A stretch of 64,000 nucleotides of DNA from Acinetobacter sp. S54 (GCF_016624945.1 NZ_JACVUI010000013.1:1-64000); one strand, 5' to 3'; numbered from the stretch's first letter, positions 39,758 to 49,859 are shown. Notes: generated by a model from the sequence alone, not told the origin. A program made the numbers and translations.

Positions 39758-40936
39758 TTATTTTTGCTTCAGTAGCAAGTCGGCTACATTATCCAGATAG
39801 GTTTCATCACGCATTTCATTGGGTAAAGGATACACCAGATCAGGTTGTATACCTTTACCTTCAATCATGGAACCATTCGGAGTGTAATAATGTGATACCG
39901 TCATTTGTAAAGCTGCGCCATCGGGCAATGGAAATAACTTTTGTACCACGCCTTTACCATAACTTTTTTCACCCACCACCCATGCACGTTTATGTTCTTT
40001 CATGGCAGCTGTAAAAACTTCGGCAGCAGAAGCAGAACGGTGATTAATCAGAATGCCTAATTTTACTTTCTGAAATTCACTGCTAGGTAACGCTTGAAAT
40101 TGTTGATTTCCTTCCGAACGGCTTTTGGTTGAAACAATAACACCTTGATTGAGAAATAAATCGGCTGTTTCTACTGCCGCAGAAAGTAGCCCACCTGGGT
40201 TATTACGTAAATCAATCAATACCGCTTTTAGTTTGGATACATCATATTCTTCCAGAAATCGCTTAATTTCATTTGCGGTATCTTGCTGAAAGACTTTAAC
40301 TTTTAAAACTAAAACCTGATTATGTAGCAATATCGGCTGGATATCAGCTTCCATTTTTTTATTACGCACCAATGTCTGAGGCGTATTCATCAACGATGTT
40401 TGGATTTGTACGGTGGAACCGATCGTCCCATATAAAAGTGCATGTACTTGTTCATGACTCAGATTTTGGATACTTTGATCATCAATTTTGACCACGCTCT
40501 GACCGCTTCTTAACCCTAGCTTATAAGAATCCGAACCCTCTTTTAAGTCCCGAATTTGCCATTGTTTAGTATGCGGTTCAAACACTAGTACAAAATCAAC
40601 TGATGCCAGATCGCCTTCAGTATATTGAACCAGTTGCTTATAGTCTTCAGGAGATAAATATCTTGAATAGCGGTCTAATCCACCCACAAGCCCTTTAATG
40701 GCTTGTTGAAATAACGCATCATCAGGTTTGACATCGACATAATTATCTTTGACGATGCCATAAATTTGAACAAATTGCTGAATGGAATCTACTGGAATTT
40801 CAACGTAATGCTGTTCAGTATCTTCATCAAAATCCAATCCACTTGCCGCCTCAATAGGTGCTGCAAATGTAGAAAAGCCACTGCAACACATTAAAATACC
40901 TGCAAAGATTGCACCCAATTTCATGTGTTGCGTCAT
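39758..40936 (-). CDS. C-terminal processing protease, S41 family
   Basis: A periplasmic Ctp/Prc-type serine protease that trims protein C-termini, often acting on lipoprotein-PG hydrolase regulators. A signal peptide (about 1-25, ending TFA) precedes a PDZ domain (about 100-180, DLKEGSDSYKLGLRSGQSVV) and the S41 domain with Ser in NHRSASAAEVFTAA and Lys in VGEKSYGKGVVQ. At 392 residues it is the short CtpA class. It lies 19 bp downstream of gpmI on the same strand, as in several proteobacteria. Confidence 0.9.
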   Translation of the reverse strand: MTQHMKLGAIFAGILMCCSGFSTFAAPIEAASGLDFDEDTEQHYVEIPVDSIQQFVQIYGIVKDNYVDVKPDDALFQQAIKGLVGGLDRYSRYLSPEDYKQLVQYTEGDLASVDFVLVFEPHTKQWQIRDLKEGSDSYKLGLRSGQSVVKIDDQSIQNLSHEQVHALLYGTIGSTVQIQTSLMNTPQTLVRNKKMEADIQPILLHNQVLVLKVKVFQQDTANEIKRFLEEYDVSKLKAVLIDLRNNPGGLLSAAVETADLFLNQGVIVSTKSRSEGNQQFQALPSSEFQKVKLGILINHRSASAAEVFTAAMKEHKRAWVVGEKSYGKGVVQKLFPLPDGAALQMTVSHYYTPNGSMIEGKGIQPDLVYPLPNEMRDETYLDNVADLLLKQK

Positions 40937-40955
40937 TCAGTCACCTTTTATTATA

Positions 40956-42503
40956 TTAGTTTGTCAGGGTCAATAAATTGCGTCCCTGCATATCAGCAGG
41001 TACCGGAAGGTGCATCAGATGCAATAATGTTGGAGCAACATCTGCCAAAATACCACCTTCTGCGATAACTGCCTGAGTTGGTCCCACATAAATAAACGGA
41101 ACCGCTTCAGTGGTATGCTGAGTATGAACCTGACCACTTTGATAATCTTGCATTTGCTCTACATTACCATGATCCGCAGTGATCAGCATATGGCCTTTGT
41201 TTGCCATGACTGCTTCATAGACACGGCCCAGACAGGTATCCACGGCCTCCACCGCTTTTACTGCGGCATCAAACACACCCGTGTGTCCTACCATATCGCC
41301 GTTGGCATAATTTACGACCAATAGATCATATTCACCTGAATTAATGGCGTTGACCAATTCATCTGTAACTTCATAAGCACTCATTTCGGGCTTTAAATCA
41401 TATGTTGCGACATTTGGAGATGGGATGAGAATCCGTTTTTCACCTGGATATTCATCTTCGCGACCACCACTAAAGAAAAAAGTCACATGCGCATATTTTT
41501 CAGTTTCCGCGATACGCAATTGGGTTTTGCCTAAATCAGACAGATACTCACCAATTGAGTTTTTCAATGCTTCTGGCATATATGCTACAGGCGCATCAAT
41601 CGTCGCCTGATAACGAGTCAACATGACAAATTTAGATAATGCAGGAACAACCTTACGCTCAAATCCTGTAAAATCTTTTTCAACGAAGGCACGGGTAATT
41701 TCGCGGGCCCGGTCAGCACGGAAATTCATAAAGACCACACTATCGCCATCCTGAACTTTAGCCATCTCACCAATGCGCGTTGCTTTGACAAACTCGTCAC
41801 TTTCACCCGCAGCATAAGCCTGTTCAAGACCTTCAACCGCACTATTGGCAACACGGATTGCCTCACCTTCAGTCAATAAACGATAAGCTTGTTCAACACG
41901 ATCCCAACGATTGTCACGATCCATAGCAAAATAACGGCCAATTATCGTTGCAATACGACCTTGAGCTGGATACTTCACAAATACTTGATCAAGCTTCTCT
42001 AAAGAAGGTTGGGCGCTCTTCGGTGGCGTATCACGACCATCTAAAAAAGCATGTAAATAAACTTTGGCCCCACGTTTCAGCGCGAGTTCGCACATCGCAA
42101 TAATGTGATCTTGATGTGAATGTACGCCACCTTCGGACAATAGACCCATAATATGAACAGCTCCGCCTGCGGCTTTGGCTGTTTCAACAGCATCGACTAA
42201 CACTTCATGTTCAAAAAATGCGCCATCACGAATTTCTTTAGTAATTCGGGTAAAGTCTTGATATAGAACACGACCTGCACCCAAATTCATGTGTCCGACT
42301 TCTGAATTACCCATTTGACCGTCAGGCAAACCAACATCTTCGCCAGAACCAGAAATTAAACCATGCGGATGCTTTTGTTTCATCATGGTGAGATTAGGCG
42401 TTTTTGCTGCTAAGAAAGCATTATCTTCGACCGCTTCACGATGACCCACACCATCCATAATCACAAGAACGTGAGGGATTTTGCCAGCAGTTGCATCCGT
42501 CAT
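40956..42503 (-). CDS. gpmI: 2,3-bisphosphoglycerate-independent phosphoglycerate mutase
   Basis: Interconverts 3- and 2-phosphoglycerate in glycolysis and gluconeogenesis with two Mn(II) ions. The catalytic Ser is in [15 protein letters not shown] (near 64). [12 protein letters not shown] opens the alkaline-phosphatase fold, with [18 protein letters not shown] and [11 protein letters not shown] chose the ATG at 42503 (515 residues, standard); a longer frame adds 12 basic codons. The ctp gene follows, so it probably shares the transcript. Confidence 0.97.
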   Translation of the reverse strand: MTDATAGKIPHVLVIMDGVGHREAVEDNAFLAAKTPNLTMMKQKHPHGLISGSGEDVGLPDGQMGNSEVGHMNLGAGRVLYQDFTRITKEIRDGAFFEHEVLVDAVETAKAAGGAVHIMGLLSEGGVHSHQDHIIAMCELALKRGAKVYLHAFLDGRDTPPKSAQPSLEKLDQVFVKYPAQGRIATIIGRYFAMDRDNRWDRVEQAYRLLTEGEAIRVANSAVEGLEQAYAAGESDEFVKATRIGEMAKVQDGDSVVFMNFRADRAREITRAFVEKDFTGFERKVVPALSKFVMLTRYQATIDAPVAYMPEALKNSIGEYLSDLGKTQLRIAETEKYAHVTFFFSGGREDEYPGEKRILIPSPNVATYDLKPEMSAYEVTDELVNAINSGEYDLLVVNYANGDMVGHTGVFDAAVKAVEAVDTCLGRVYEAVMANKGHMLITADHGNVEQMQDYQSGQVHTQHTTEAVPFIYVGPTQAVIAEGGILADVAPTLLHLMHLPVPADMQGRNLLTLTN

Positions 42504-42634
42504 GATTGATACTCTTTTTTGTCTACAATTTCGTCGCACTATCTTACCGAATTTTAGTCCAAGACTCTACGCACAGATGATAACTTTACTCATTTGGCAT
42601 GATTCATTTAAACGATTCGGCTTGCATTTAAACA

Positions 42635-43705
42635 TTAACGTGCCCGATATAATAAATAACTGCCTGCTCCAAACATTAGTAAGATTGGAATAAAAATAAA
42701 CCATGCAGGAGAGGGCGAATATACCAAACTGGCATAGCCTAAAAAGTCCTGTAAATAGAAAATACTGAGGCCAACAAACAATGCAATCACCAAACGGAAA
42801 CCCATCGATTGCTGACGTAGTGGGCCAAAAATAAAGGAACAGGCGATTAACGTCAGAGCAATAAGTGAAAATGGTGAGCCCACTTTTTTCCAAAATGCTA
42901 ACTGATAAGTTTTAGGTATCTGACTATATTCGCGCATATAGCGCATAAAGCCGACTAACTCACTAGGTGCCAACTCTTCTGGGTCTAACGTGACCATATG
43001 TACAAATTTGGGCTGTAATGCTAAAGATAAATCTTTAGTGGCAATATTTTGAAAGCTTGCATCACCATTTTGTAAAATATTCAGTTGCTGATTATTTTTT
43101 AAAATCCATTCACCATCTTGAATAAACTGACCCGTTTGCGCTTTCACTACAGAATTTAGGCGATAATCCTGATCAAATGCAGCGACCTGAATACCATTTA
43201 GATTTCCTTTAGAGTTGGCATAATCGATATAGTAAAAATTATTACCTTCTTTGGTCCAATAACCGCGCACCTCACCCAAAGCTGCAACAGTATTTTGATT
43301 TTTGACACCCTTTGCTTGCTCTGAAGTTAATGGAATCACCCATTCACTAATACAAAAAGACAAAATTACCAGTAAAAAAGCAGGTCGCATCACCCAGCCA
43401 ACGATTCGCCACAGGCTTACACCTGAACCACGCATAACGATCAATTCACTGTTGGATGCCATTGAACCCAAACCTAATACAGCCCCAATTAAAGCAGCGA
43501 TAGGAATCAGCTTGATCATATTATGCGGCGAATCCCACATTACATATTTAAAAGCATCCCACGCGCCATAACCCGCTTTAAGTGAACCCAATTCACCCAC
43601 GTAGGAAAATAAAACAAACAAGAACACCAATACCAACAGAGTTCCCAACATCATTAATGTAGTGGTTTTGGTCACATATCTGGCTAATATCTTTTGGGAT
43701 AACAT
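42635..43705 (-). CDS. lptG: LPS export permease LptG
   Basis: LptG, with LptF and the LptB ATPase, extracts lipopolysaccharide/lipooligosaccharide from the inner membrane. The 356-residue protein has six transmembrane helices (three at each end) around a periplasmic beta-jellyroll domain. It opens MLSQKILARYVTKTT. The first cytoplasmic loop has SELIVMRGSGVSLWRI, the coupling region. Its ATG overlaps the lptF stop by one base (TAATG). Confidence 0.94.
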   Translation of the reverse strand: MLSQKILARYVTKTTTLMMLGTLLVLVFLFVLFSYVGELGSLKAGYGAWDAFKYVMWDSPHNMIKLIPIAALIGAVLGLGSMASNSELIVMRGSGVSLWRIVGWVMRPAFLLVILSFCISEWVIPLTSEQAKGVKNQNTVAALGEVRGYWTKEGNNFYYIDYANSKGNLNGIQVAAFDQDYRLNSVVKAQTGQFIQDGEWILKNNQQLNILQNGDASFQNIATKDLSLALQPKFVHMVTLDPEELAPSELVGFMRYMREYSQIPKTYQLAFWKKVGSPFSLIALTLIACSFIFGPLRQQSMGFRLVIALFVGLSIFYLQDFLGYASLVYSPSPAWFIFIPILLMFGAGSYLLYRAR

Positions 43706-44808
43706 TATGATGATCTCACTTGTTTGATCTTATGCTTGATCTTCGGTGCAAGATTTTGCTTTCTTGAGAACAGCATTGCTGCCACAAAATAAGTCACTAA
43801 AATGGCAGGATAAACCCAGATACCAAATTCACCACGACTAATACGGGTTTGAGCTGCAATTAATAATACAATCATGCTGGCAAAAATCATTAATGCAGGG
43901 AAAAGCTTGAGATAACGTCCTTGACGTGGCGTGACTTCAGATAATGCTACAGCAAGCGCCAATGCTACAAACATCGAGAATGGAGCAAAAATTCTCCACC
44001 CTAACTGACTAGCAATGACTGGATCGTTACGATTTTCCCAAAGTTTTGACATTTGTAAGGCAGAAACATCATTGGAATCGTAAGTGGCTTCTTTATTATT
44101 TTCGATACGAAAGCGCCAAGTCTGAAACTCCGCCTGTACATATTTGGCTGTTCCCGGATAAATTTCATAACGGCGACCCTGAGTCAGGTCGACTACGCTA
44201 GCAGTTTCATCTGCCATTTCCACACGAGTGGCTTCTTTAGCCACCACCAATTGGTCAGGCTTTCCTTCTTTTTCTGCTTTGATATAAACAAAAATATCTT
44301 TGAGATTTTTACGATCTTCGGACAATGAACCCGCGTAAATTGTATAAGGCCCCGAAGAGATAAATTCTTTCGGACGGACTAAATCGAACCCTGTACGTAA
44401 GGCTTGTGTAGATGATAATTCATTAAACTGGCGTAATCCCCAAGGTGAGACCCAAACCATCAAGAGCATTTCAACGATCACAAAGACCAATGTCATCGGC
44501 AACATTAAGCGCGCAAGTTTATGTTTACTCACGCCACTGCTGTTGAGTACCGCCATTTCATGTTCGACGTACAAACGACCAAATACCAGCATCAAACCTA
44601 TAAAAAAACTGAGGGGTAATAACAAGATCAGAAATTCAGGTAACCGATAACCAATAATGCTAAATAGAACGCTGACATCCAGTCGCCCTTGTGCAGCGAC
44701 TCCAAAGTATTTGATTAGTCTTGCACCTAGTACAATCAGCGTCAAAATACTGACCACCACCAGACTAGTTGACACGACTTGCTTGACGAGATAACGCCGA
44801 ATAATCAA
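43705..44808 (-). CDS. lptF: LPS export permease LptF
   Basis: Partner of LptG in LPS extraction. It starts at a TTG giving MIIRRYLVKQVVSTSLVVV, and GGAAG sits 8 nt upstream; this 367-residue form matches LptF length and topology. The coupling loop is EHEMAVLNSSGVSKHKLARL. The longest frame runs to 44922 but adds 38 residues of unlike composition across the divergent pepA promoter. It is coupled to lptG and shares a 159-bp gap with pepA, an arrangement found widely (pepA / lptFG). Confidence 0.93.
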   Translation of the reverse strand: MIIRRYLVKQVVSTSLVVVSILTLIVLGARLIKYFGVAAQGRLDVSVLFSIIGYRLPEFLILLLPLSFFIGLMLVFGRLYVEHEMAVLNSSGVSKHKLARLMLPMTLVFVIVEMLLMVWVSPWGLRQFNELSSTQALRTGFDLVRPKEFISSGPYTIYAGSLSEDRKNLKDIFVYIKAEKEGKPDQLVVAKEATRVEMADETASVVDLTQGRRYEIYPGTAKYVQAEFQTWRFRIENNKEATYDSNDVSALQMSKLWENRNDPVIASQLGWRIFAPFSMFVALALAVALSEVTPRQGRYLKLFPALMIFASMIVLLIAAQTRISRGEFGIWVYPAILVTYFVAAMLFSRKQNLAPKIKHKIKQVRSS

Positions 44809-44967
44809 AGTAAATTCTTCCAAAATGGGCAAACGGAATATGTCATAGTTTACCCGAATGTTAAAAATATAAAACCTATCATGCGCTTGCCAATTGAAAC
44901 TGGTGTCAGGAAAGTGTTTCAATGGTAGATATCAATGAACATATTTAAATAGGCATCCAGACCGCAT

Positions 44968-46416
44968 ATGAAATATACGATTAATTCCTCATTGCCACAA
45001 AATACCGCTTCTGAATCTTTGGTGATTTTGATCGATAACACCAACATTCAAAATGTTGAAAAAACATATCAAATCAATGAATTAGAAAAATTATTTGAGC
45101 AAACGCATTACAAAGCCAACTTCAATGAAAGCTTGCCTCTTATCGGAAAATTAGCCGCAAATCCTAATACCACTCTTTTTGGTTTGGGCAATGCGAATGA
45201 GCTTAAAACAGCAAAAATAGCAAAACTGGCTCAAGGCATCATTAAAGCTGCACAAACCAAATTCAAACAAATTCATATCGATATTTCAGCTCTCCCAGTA
45301 GAGTTGCACTATATTTTTGCATTGAGCCTGTCACAAGCTACTTATGGTTTTGATGAATTTAAATCGAAAAAGAATGAATTTATCCTTGAAACTGTCAACT
45401 TGATCAGTACACAGAGCAGCTTAGATACTCAACAATTACAATTGATTGAAGCATTACAATCTGGCCAAGCACTGGCTCGTGATCTAGGAAATCGTCCAGG
45501 AAATATTTGTTTTCCAGAATATCTGGCAGATCAAGCCAAGGCTCTTGCTCACGAATTTCCAGATTTGCTCAAAGTCACCGTATTAGATGAACAGCAAATG
45601 GCGGATTTGGGCATGAATGCTTTTCTCGCTGTGAGCAAAGGTTCTGCACGCCCAGGACGTATGATCACACTGGAATATAATGCCAAACTAGATCAAGCAC
45701 CTGTTGTTTTGGTTGGTAAAGGGGTGACATTTGATACGGGTGGGATTTCGATCAAACCTGCACAAACGATGGATGAAATGAAGTTTGATATGTGTGGGGC
45801 TGCTTCAGTTTTAGGTACAATTCGCACGTTGTGCGAGGCGCGTTTACCTATTCATGTGGTCGGTGCGATTGCTGCTGCAGAAAATATGCCATCTGCTCAA
45901 GCCACCCGTCCAGGCGACATTGTCACCACTATGAGCGGTCAAACTGTAGAAATCCTAAATACCGATGCAGAAGGTCGTTTGGTACTATGTGATACGCTCA
46001 CTTATATTCAGCGTTTCAACCCTGAACTGGTCATTGATATTGCAACCTTAACAGGTGCGTGTGTGGTCGCTTTGGGCAAAGTCTTAAGTGGTTTATTTTC
46101 ACCAGATGATGAACTCGCCAATGAGTTATTGCAGGCAGGCGAACAGTCCTTTGACCGAGTGTGGCGTATGCCTGTGAGTGACGATTATCAGGAATTACTT
46201 GATTCGCCATTTGCCGATATCGCTAATATTGGCGGACCTTATGGCGGGGCAATTACTGCAGCCTGCTTCCTGCAACGCTTTACTCGCGACTATCGTTGGG
46301 CCCATTTGGACGTCGCTGGAACTGCTTGGTTATCTGGACCAAACAAAGGTTCAACAGGACGCCCTGTACCACTTTTAGTACAGTTCCTAGCAAATCGCGT
46401 TAAAGCGCATGGCTAA
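44968..46416 (+). CDS. pepA: Leucyl aminopeptidase
   Basis: A cytoplasmic M17 metallo-aminopeptidase; in E. coli PepA also binds DNA at cer and carAB, which may or may not hold here. The catalytic domain has [19 protein letters not shown] (quoted in part, near 250), MCGAASVLG and the signature [12 protein letters not shown] near 330. At 482 residues it is slightly short of E. coli (503). holC follows with an 8-bp overlap, the usual pair. Confidence 0.95.
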   Translation: MKYTINSSLPQNTASESLVILIDNTNIQNVEKTYQINELEKLFEQTHYKANFNESLPLIGKLAANPNTTLFGLGNANELKTAKIAKLAQGIIKAAQTKFKQIHIDISALPVELHYIFALSLSQATYGFDEFKSKKNEFILETVNLISTQSSLDTQQLQLIEALQSGQALARDLGNRPGNICFPEYLADQAKALAHEFPDLLKVTVLDEQQMADLGMNAFLAVSKGSARPGRMITLEYNAKLDQAPVVLVGKGVTFDTGGISIKPAQTMDEMKFDMCGAASVLGTIRTLCEARLPIHVVGAIAAAENMPSAQATRPGDIVTTMSGQTVEILNTDAEGRLVLCDTLTYIQRFNPELVIDIATLTGACVVALGKVLSGLFSPDDELANELLQAGEQSFDRVWRMPVSDDYQELLDSPFADIANIGGPYGGAITAACFLQRFTRDYRWAHLDVAGTAWLSGPNKGSTGRPVPLLVQFLANRVKAHG

Positions 46417-46816
46417 TATTAGTTTTTATTTATTTGAAACTAGTCAAGAACGGCAAGTCGAAAGTGCTTGCCGTTTATGTCGTAAATTGTTGAGAAAACA
46501 CAGTAAAATCTGGTGGTGTTGTGTTGATCAGCAATTACAGCGTGAGCTCGATGATGCGCTCTGGTCCTTTGATCCACATAGTTTTATCGCTCATGGTATA
46601 GATCAAATCCATGCGCCAGTATGTATCTCTGCTCAATTACCTGAACAATCAGACTGGTTTGTGTTTAATTTTAACAATCAGGCACTTGAACAAATTGGCC
46701 AGTTTAGTCACATTATTGAGATCATTGAAAATAATGAAGCTGCAAAGCAACTGGGTCGAGAAAAATTTAGATTTTATCGTCGTTTAGGAATCGAACCCCG
46801 TACTTTTAAACTGTAA
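46409..46816 (+). CDS. holC: DNA polymerase III chi subunit
   Basis: Chi bridges the clamp loader and single-strand-binding protein at the replication fork. At 135 residues, typical features are the opening [36 protein letters not shown] and [12 protein letters not shown]. It overlaps the end of pepA. In enterobacteria valS follows; here an uncharacterised gene takes that place. Confidence 0.9.
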   Translation: MANISFYLFETSQERQVESACRLCRKLLRKHSKIWWCCVDQQLQRELDDALWSFDPHSFIAHGIDQIHAPVCISAQLPEQSDWFVFNFNNQALEQIGQFSHIIEIIENNEAAKQLGREKFRFYRRLGIEPRTFKL

Positions 46817-46845
46817 AAGTCCATTAAAATGTAAGGAGATGGCGA

Positions 46846-47457
46846 GTGGCACTCAATGTCGGTCAAGATTTTAAAAAACGCTGGTTAAATGCACCAGAAA
46901 TGGTTCGTCAAACCTATCAGGATGATCTTGCCCGAATTTGTGATTTATTACAGCCACAAACTACGATTGAAACATGGGCAATACAGAATCAGAAAGCTCA
47001 AGAAGCTTCTTTTGATAAAATCAAACAAGCGTATGCTGATCTAAAGGCAGAACTGATTGAACGAGCACGTATTCGTAGACAGCAAGCCCTAGAACAGTCT
47101 TTAGCACAAAAACGCGAACAGCAAGCCCAATATGCCGCCTCATTGCAAGCCGATGAAATACATCAGTTTCAGCAACAAACACATGAACTGATAGCTCTAC
47201 GCAGCTCGATTCAGGAAGAAATTGAAAGCCATACGGCCCGTTACCATCAAAATCCGGATCATGTGGCAATTGATTATTCACATGCCCGTCATCAAATGTC
47301 AGATGACCAGATTCAATCTGAACTGGAAAGTCTACGCTTACGCCTGGAACTAGAGGCAGATAGCTTGATTGAGCAAGCAGTAACAGTATTTAGAGCCAAA
47401 CTATATACCGCTGCCCAAGAGGAAATCGAATATATTCTAAAAAGCTCAGATCTTTAG
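46846..47457 (+). CDS. Uncharacterised helical protein after holC
   Basis: I do not recognise this family. The 203-residue protein is soluble, rich in Gln, Glu and Ala, and predicted to be almost all helix with a long coiled coil (about 50-175; for example ELIERARIRRQQALEQSLAQ). It lacks a signal peptide or membrane segment. It starts at GTG with AAGGAG 8 nt upstream, 29 bp after holC, so it probably shares the pepA-holC transcript. A replication or translation link suggested by the neighbours is only a guess. Confidence 0.8.
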   Translation: MALNVGQDFKKRWLNAPEMVRQTYQDDLARICDLLQPQTTIETWAIQNQKAQEASFDKIKQAYADLKAELIERARIRRQQALEQSLAQKREQQAQYAASLQADEIHQFQQQTHELIALRSSIQEEIESHTARYHQNPDHVAIDYSHARHQMSDDQIQSELESLRLRLELEADSLIEQAVTVFRAKLYTAAQEEIEYILKSSDL

Positions 47458-47504
47458 AATCTATATTTTATTCAACTCTTTATTTTTTCCAGAGTGTCAT
47501 GAAA

Positions 47505-47547
47505 GTGACATATTCTTGTCACATGATAGTCATATCGCTTCGGCGAT
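47505..47547. promoter_or_regulatory. Inverted repeats upstream of the 72-residue gene
   Basis: GTGACA and TGTCAC (47505-47522) form a perfect repeat with a 6-bp spacer, and another TGTCA lies 11 bp further upstream (47495). A UUCG-type hairpin ATCGC-TTCG-GCGAT follows at 47534-47547. This looks like an operator plus an RNA stem in the leader. Confidence 0.4.
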
Positions 47548-47595
47548 TTAACTTTAAAATACTGTTAAATATTTGACTCATTTCTGGAAAAATTC

Positions 47596-47814
47596 ATGAA
47601 TATACTTAGCAATATCTCCGAACAGATTGCCCAGTTAAATACAGGCGAGACATGGACTTTATCTGCTCAGGATTTATATATGAGTCGTAATGATTTTAGT
47701 TCCCTTTCAATTTTTTTGAAAAATGAATCCCAAAATGGAACTTTTTCGGTGAATATACCCGAAACATTAAAATCAGGCTTGGGTTCAACTTCCCTGACGG
47801 TAACCAAACACTAA
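47596..47814 (+). CDS. Uncharacterised 72-residue protein
   Basis: I do not recognise it. It is a small soluble protein without cysteine, signal peptide or membrane helix. It opens MNILSNISEQIAQLN, its central part may be helical, and the C-terminal half (GTFSVNIPETLKSGLGSTS) looks beta-like and Ser/Thr-rich. It has its own leader of about 140 bp with inverted repeats and its own terminator, which argues for a real, separately controlled gene. A ribosome site (CTGGAAAAA, 8 nt before ATG) is acceptable. Confidence 0.75.
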   Translation: MNILSNISEQIAQLNTGETWTLSAQDLYMSRNDFSSLSIFLKNESQNGTFSVNIPETLKSGLGSTSLTVTKH

Positions 47815-47815
47815 T

Positions 47816-47845
47816 AAAAATGCCCAGTTTTAAACTGGGCATTTT
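47816..47845. terminator. Terminator between the 72-residue gene and ribE
   Basis: AAAATGCCCAGTTT pairs with AAACTGGGCATTTT around TA, flanked by A and T runs, so it can end both convergent genes (2 nt after one stop, 23 nt after the ribE stop). Confidence 0.88.
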
Positions 47846-47867
47846 CTCAAAATTGGACAAGTTGCTT

Positions 47868-48527
47868 TTATTTTAAAAAACCATTTTCAGCAAGAAATGA
47901 CATACTAATATCGGAAGATTGACCTTGATCCGCCGCTTTATCTCCCAATAATAACCGTTCAATATATCGAGCTAGTACATCCACTTCCAGATTCACTTTT
48001 GCCCCAGTGTTCCATGTGGAAATATTCGTGCGTTCAGCCGTATGCGGGATGAGATTCAAACTTAAAATATTGCCTCGTAAGTGATTAATAGTCAGGCTAA
48101 TGCCATCTACAGTAATCGAACCTTTTTCTGCCAGATATTTAGCAATTTCAGCAGGAGCAGTAACTTCATAATAAATGGAACGTGCGTCTTCACGAACAAC
48201 GGTAATCTCCCCCACCGCATCGACATGACCACTGACAATATGCCCACCAAAACGTGTGGTTGGAAGCATCGCCTTTTCAACATTGACAGGCTGACCCACT
48301 CTCCAATGCCCAAGCGTAGTTCGGTTTAAGCTTTCGCGTGACACATCAGCAGCATACCAATTGCTACCCCACTCAATCACCGTCAGACAAATACCATTGG
48401 TCGCAATCGAGTCGCCCAAATGTACATCAGACATATCAAGATCGGTCTGGATGCGTAAACGTACATCACCACCTACATTTTGCAGACTTTCAACTTTGCC
48501 CAAACTTTCAATAATGCCTGTAAACAT
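47868..48527 (-). CDS. ribE: Riboflavin synthase alpha chain
   Basis: Dismutates two lumazine molecules to riboflavin. The two tandem lumazine-binding barrels begin MFTGIIESLGKVE and (near 98) GGHIVSGHVDAVGEI. ATNGICLTVIEW and VDGISLTINHL mark the repeats. I chose the ATG at 48527 (219 residues), the conserved MFTGI start; the longer frame adds 12 codons. It is downstream of ribD and the methylase gene on the same strand. Confidence 0.96.
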   Translation of the reverse strand: MFTGIIESLGKVESLQNVGGDVRLRIQTDLDMSDVHLGDSIATNGICLTVIEWGSNWYAADVSRESLNRTTLGHWRVGQPVNVEKAMLPTTRFGGHIVSGHVDAVGEITVVREDARSIYYEVTAPAEIAKYLAEKGSITVDGISLTINHLRGNILSLNLIPHTAERTNISTWNTGAKVNLEVDVLARYIERLLLGDKAADQGQSSDISMSFLAENGFLK

Positions 48528-48566
48528 GATGATGCTCCAAATATTAATTTTGCATAAATGCATTAC

Positions 48567-49859
48567 TTACCAAAGCGCAAGTTGAGTGCTTGGCCCTGAA
48601 GTATCTACGCCACCCAGCTCTGCAAAGTGATAAAGTTGTCCTAAAAGCTGACGCAATGGCGGCCCTGATTTGGCATGTGTATCTGTAATCACGATGAACT
48701 CGAGTACGCGCGCCCGTTCAGACTGACGTTGTTTGCTCACACGATAACGCGGGACATCTTGTGTTAATAGGGTCACTTTGCCGCGTTTCAAATTTGCCGT
48801 CAGTAAATCTTTCGGATCAATATTACCATCCGTAGAATAACTGGTTAGGATATAACGCGCGTTGATCGTTGCCAGTAATTTTTCATAAGCATCTTTGGCA
48901 TGTTTAGAAGAATTATAAGGACTCGGTCGTTCTTTACGCCATGCTCGATCAATCCCACTCTTATATCCTTTGGTATCGGGTGGAGGCAAATCTACCTGAT
49001 CCCAAAGAGTTAATGCGTTTAAGACATGATAATTACTACTATACGCATGCTGATTATAAGGAGGGTCGAGATACGCTACATCGACATCAAAGCCACTCAT
49101 TTGATTAGCGAGATGCTGTGCATCAACACACCACATTTCAGCAGCAGGTCGTTTTACATCGCCAATTTCACAAAAACGACTGGGCGTGAGCCACAGTAAA
49201 GATTCAATGCGTTCAAGTGCGGTCTGGGTTTTCCCCCCCCATCCTTGATGGAAACTCTTAAATACACCACTCGTGTTGCTGACAAAACTGGCTGAATAAA
49301 GCAACGGCGCCAACAATGCACTCATTTCTACATCATTAATGGCACCTTGCGCCTGCCACGTCGCAATCTGCTGACGAATAGCATCGATACGCATACCATT
49401 TCGACGTTTGAAAAACAATCTGTCACGACTTGGATCATAAATGTCATCATTACGTGGACAAAGATTATGAGTAACCCAACCCTTTACTTCAGGCAAACGA
49501 TTCAAATAATCAATGGCTTTCTGATAACCACCCAACTCTTTAAATGCTGGAGCTTCAACACAAGCCAGTATCGCATGGTTTAAGGCATGGCTATACGGTT
49601 CCCAGTCATTACCAATAACACGATAACCATTTTGTCGAGCTAGACGAGAAACAACGCCACTGCCTGCAAAAAAGTCAGCAAAAATTGGCGGATTCTTTTT
49701 TTTGCTATTTAACGTTCCGGTAATTTCCAGTGCTTCTAAAATCAGATGTAATAATCTGCGTTTGTTGCCTAGATAAGGCACCAACTGGTGAAATAGATAT
49801 TCATCTGTGGTCCGTGCCGCATGACGGCGTTTATGGTAAACCGAAGCCTCTGAATTCAT
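48567..49859 (-). CDS. aamA: N6-adenine DNA methyltransferase, D12 class, within the riboflavin operon
   Basis: Transfers methyl from SAM to adenine N6 in DNA. Motif I is FADFFAGSGVVSRLARQNG (near 40), motif IV is VDVAYLDPPYNQHAYSSNYH, quoted in part (DPPY near 262). At 430 residues it is longer than Dam. It overlaps the ribD stop by four bases, so it is translated with it, and ribE lies 39 bp beyond. No restriction endonuclease, specificity subunit or MutH is next to it, so it looks like an orphan methylase. A. baumannii carries a studied adenine methylase (AamA) in what I recall as this neighbourhood; the symbol rests on that memory. Confidence 0.85.
   Translation of the reverse strand: MNSEASVYHKRRHAARTTDEYLFHQLVPYLGNKRRLLHLILEALEITGTLNSKKKNPPIFADFFAGSGVVSRLARQNGYRVIGNDWEPYSHALNHAILACVEAPAFKELGGYQKAIDYLNRLPEVKGWVTHNLCPRNDDIYDPSRDRLFFKRRNGMRIDAIRQQIATWQAQGAINDVEMSALLAPLLYSASFVSNTSGVFKSFHQGWGGKTQTALERIESLLWLTPSRFCEIGDVKRPAAEMWCVDAQHLANQMSGFDVDVAYLDPPYNQHAYSSNYHVLNALTLWDQVDLPPPDTKGYKSGIDRAWRKERPSPYNSSKHAKDAYEKLLATINARYILTSYSTDGNIDPKDLLTANLKRGKVTLLTQDVPRYRVSKQRQSERARVLEFIVITDTHAKSGPPLRQLLGQLYHFAELGGVDTSGPSTQLALW

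Noticed and set aside
39750..39777. GCTACTG/CAGTAGC inverted repeat as a pilR terminator
   Set aside because: The stem spans a 13-nt loop, overlaps the end of the convergent protease gene, and no T-run follows on the plus strand.
44809..44922. 38-codon N-terminal extension of lptF
   Set aside because: The TTG at 44808 has GGAAG at good spacing and starts where LptF proteins begin; the extension overlaps the pepA promoter gap.
48567..49859. Restriction-modification system
   Set aside because: Only the methylase is present; no endonuclease, specificity gene or mobility gene adjoins.
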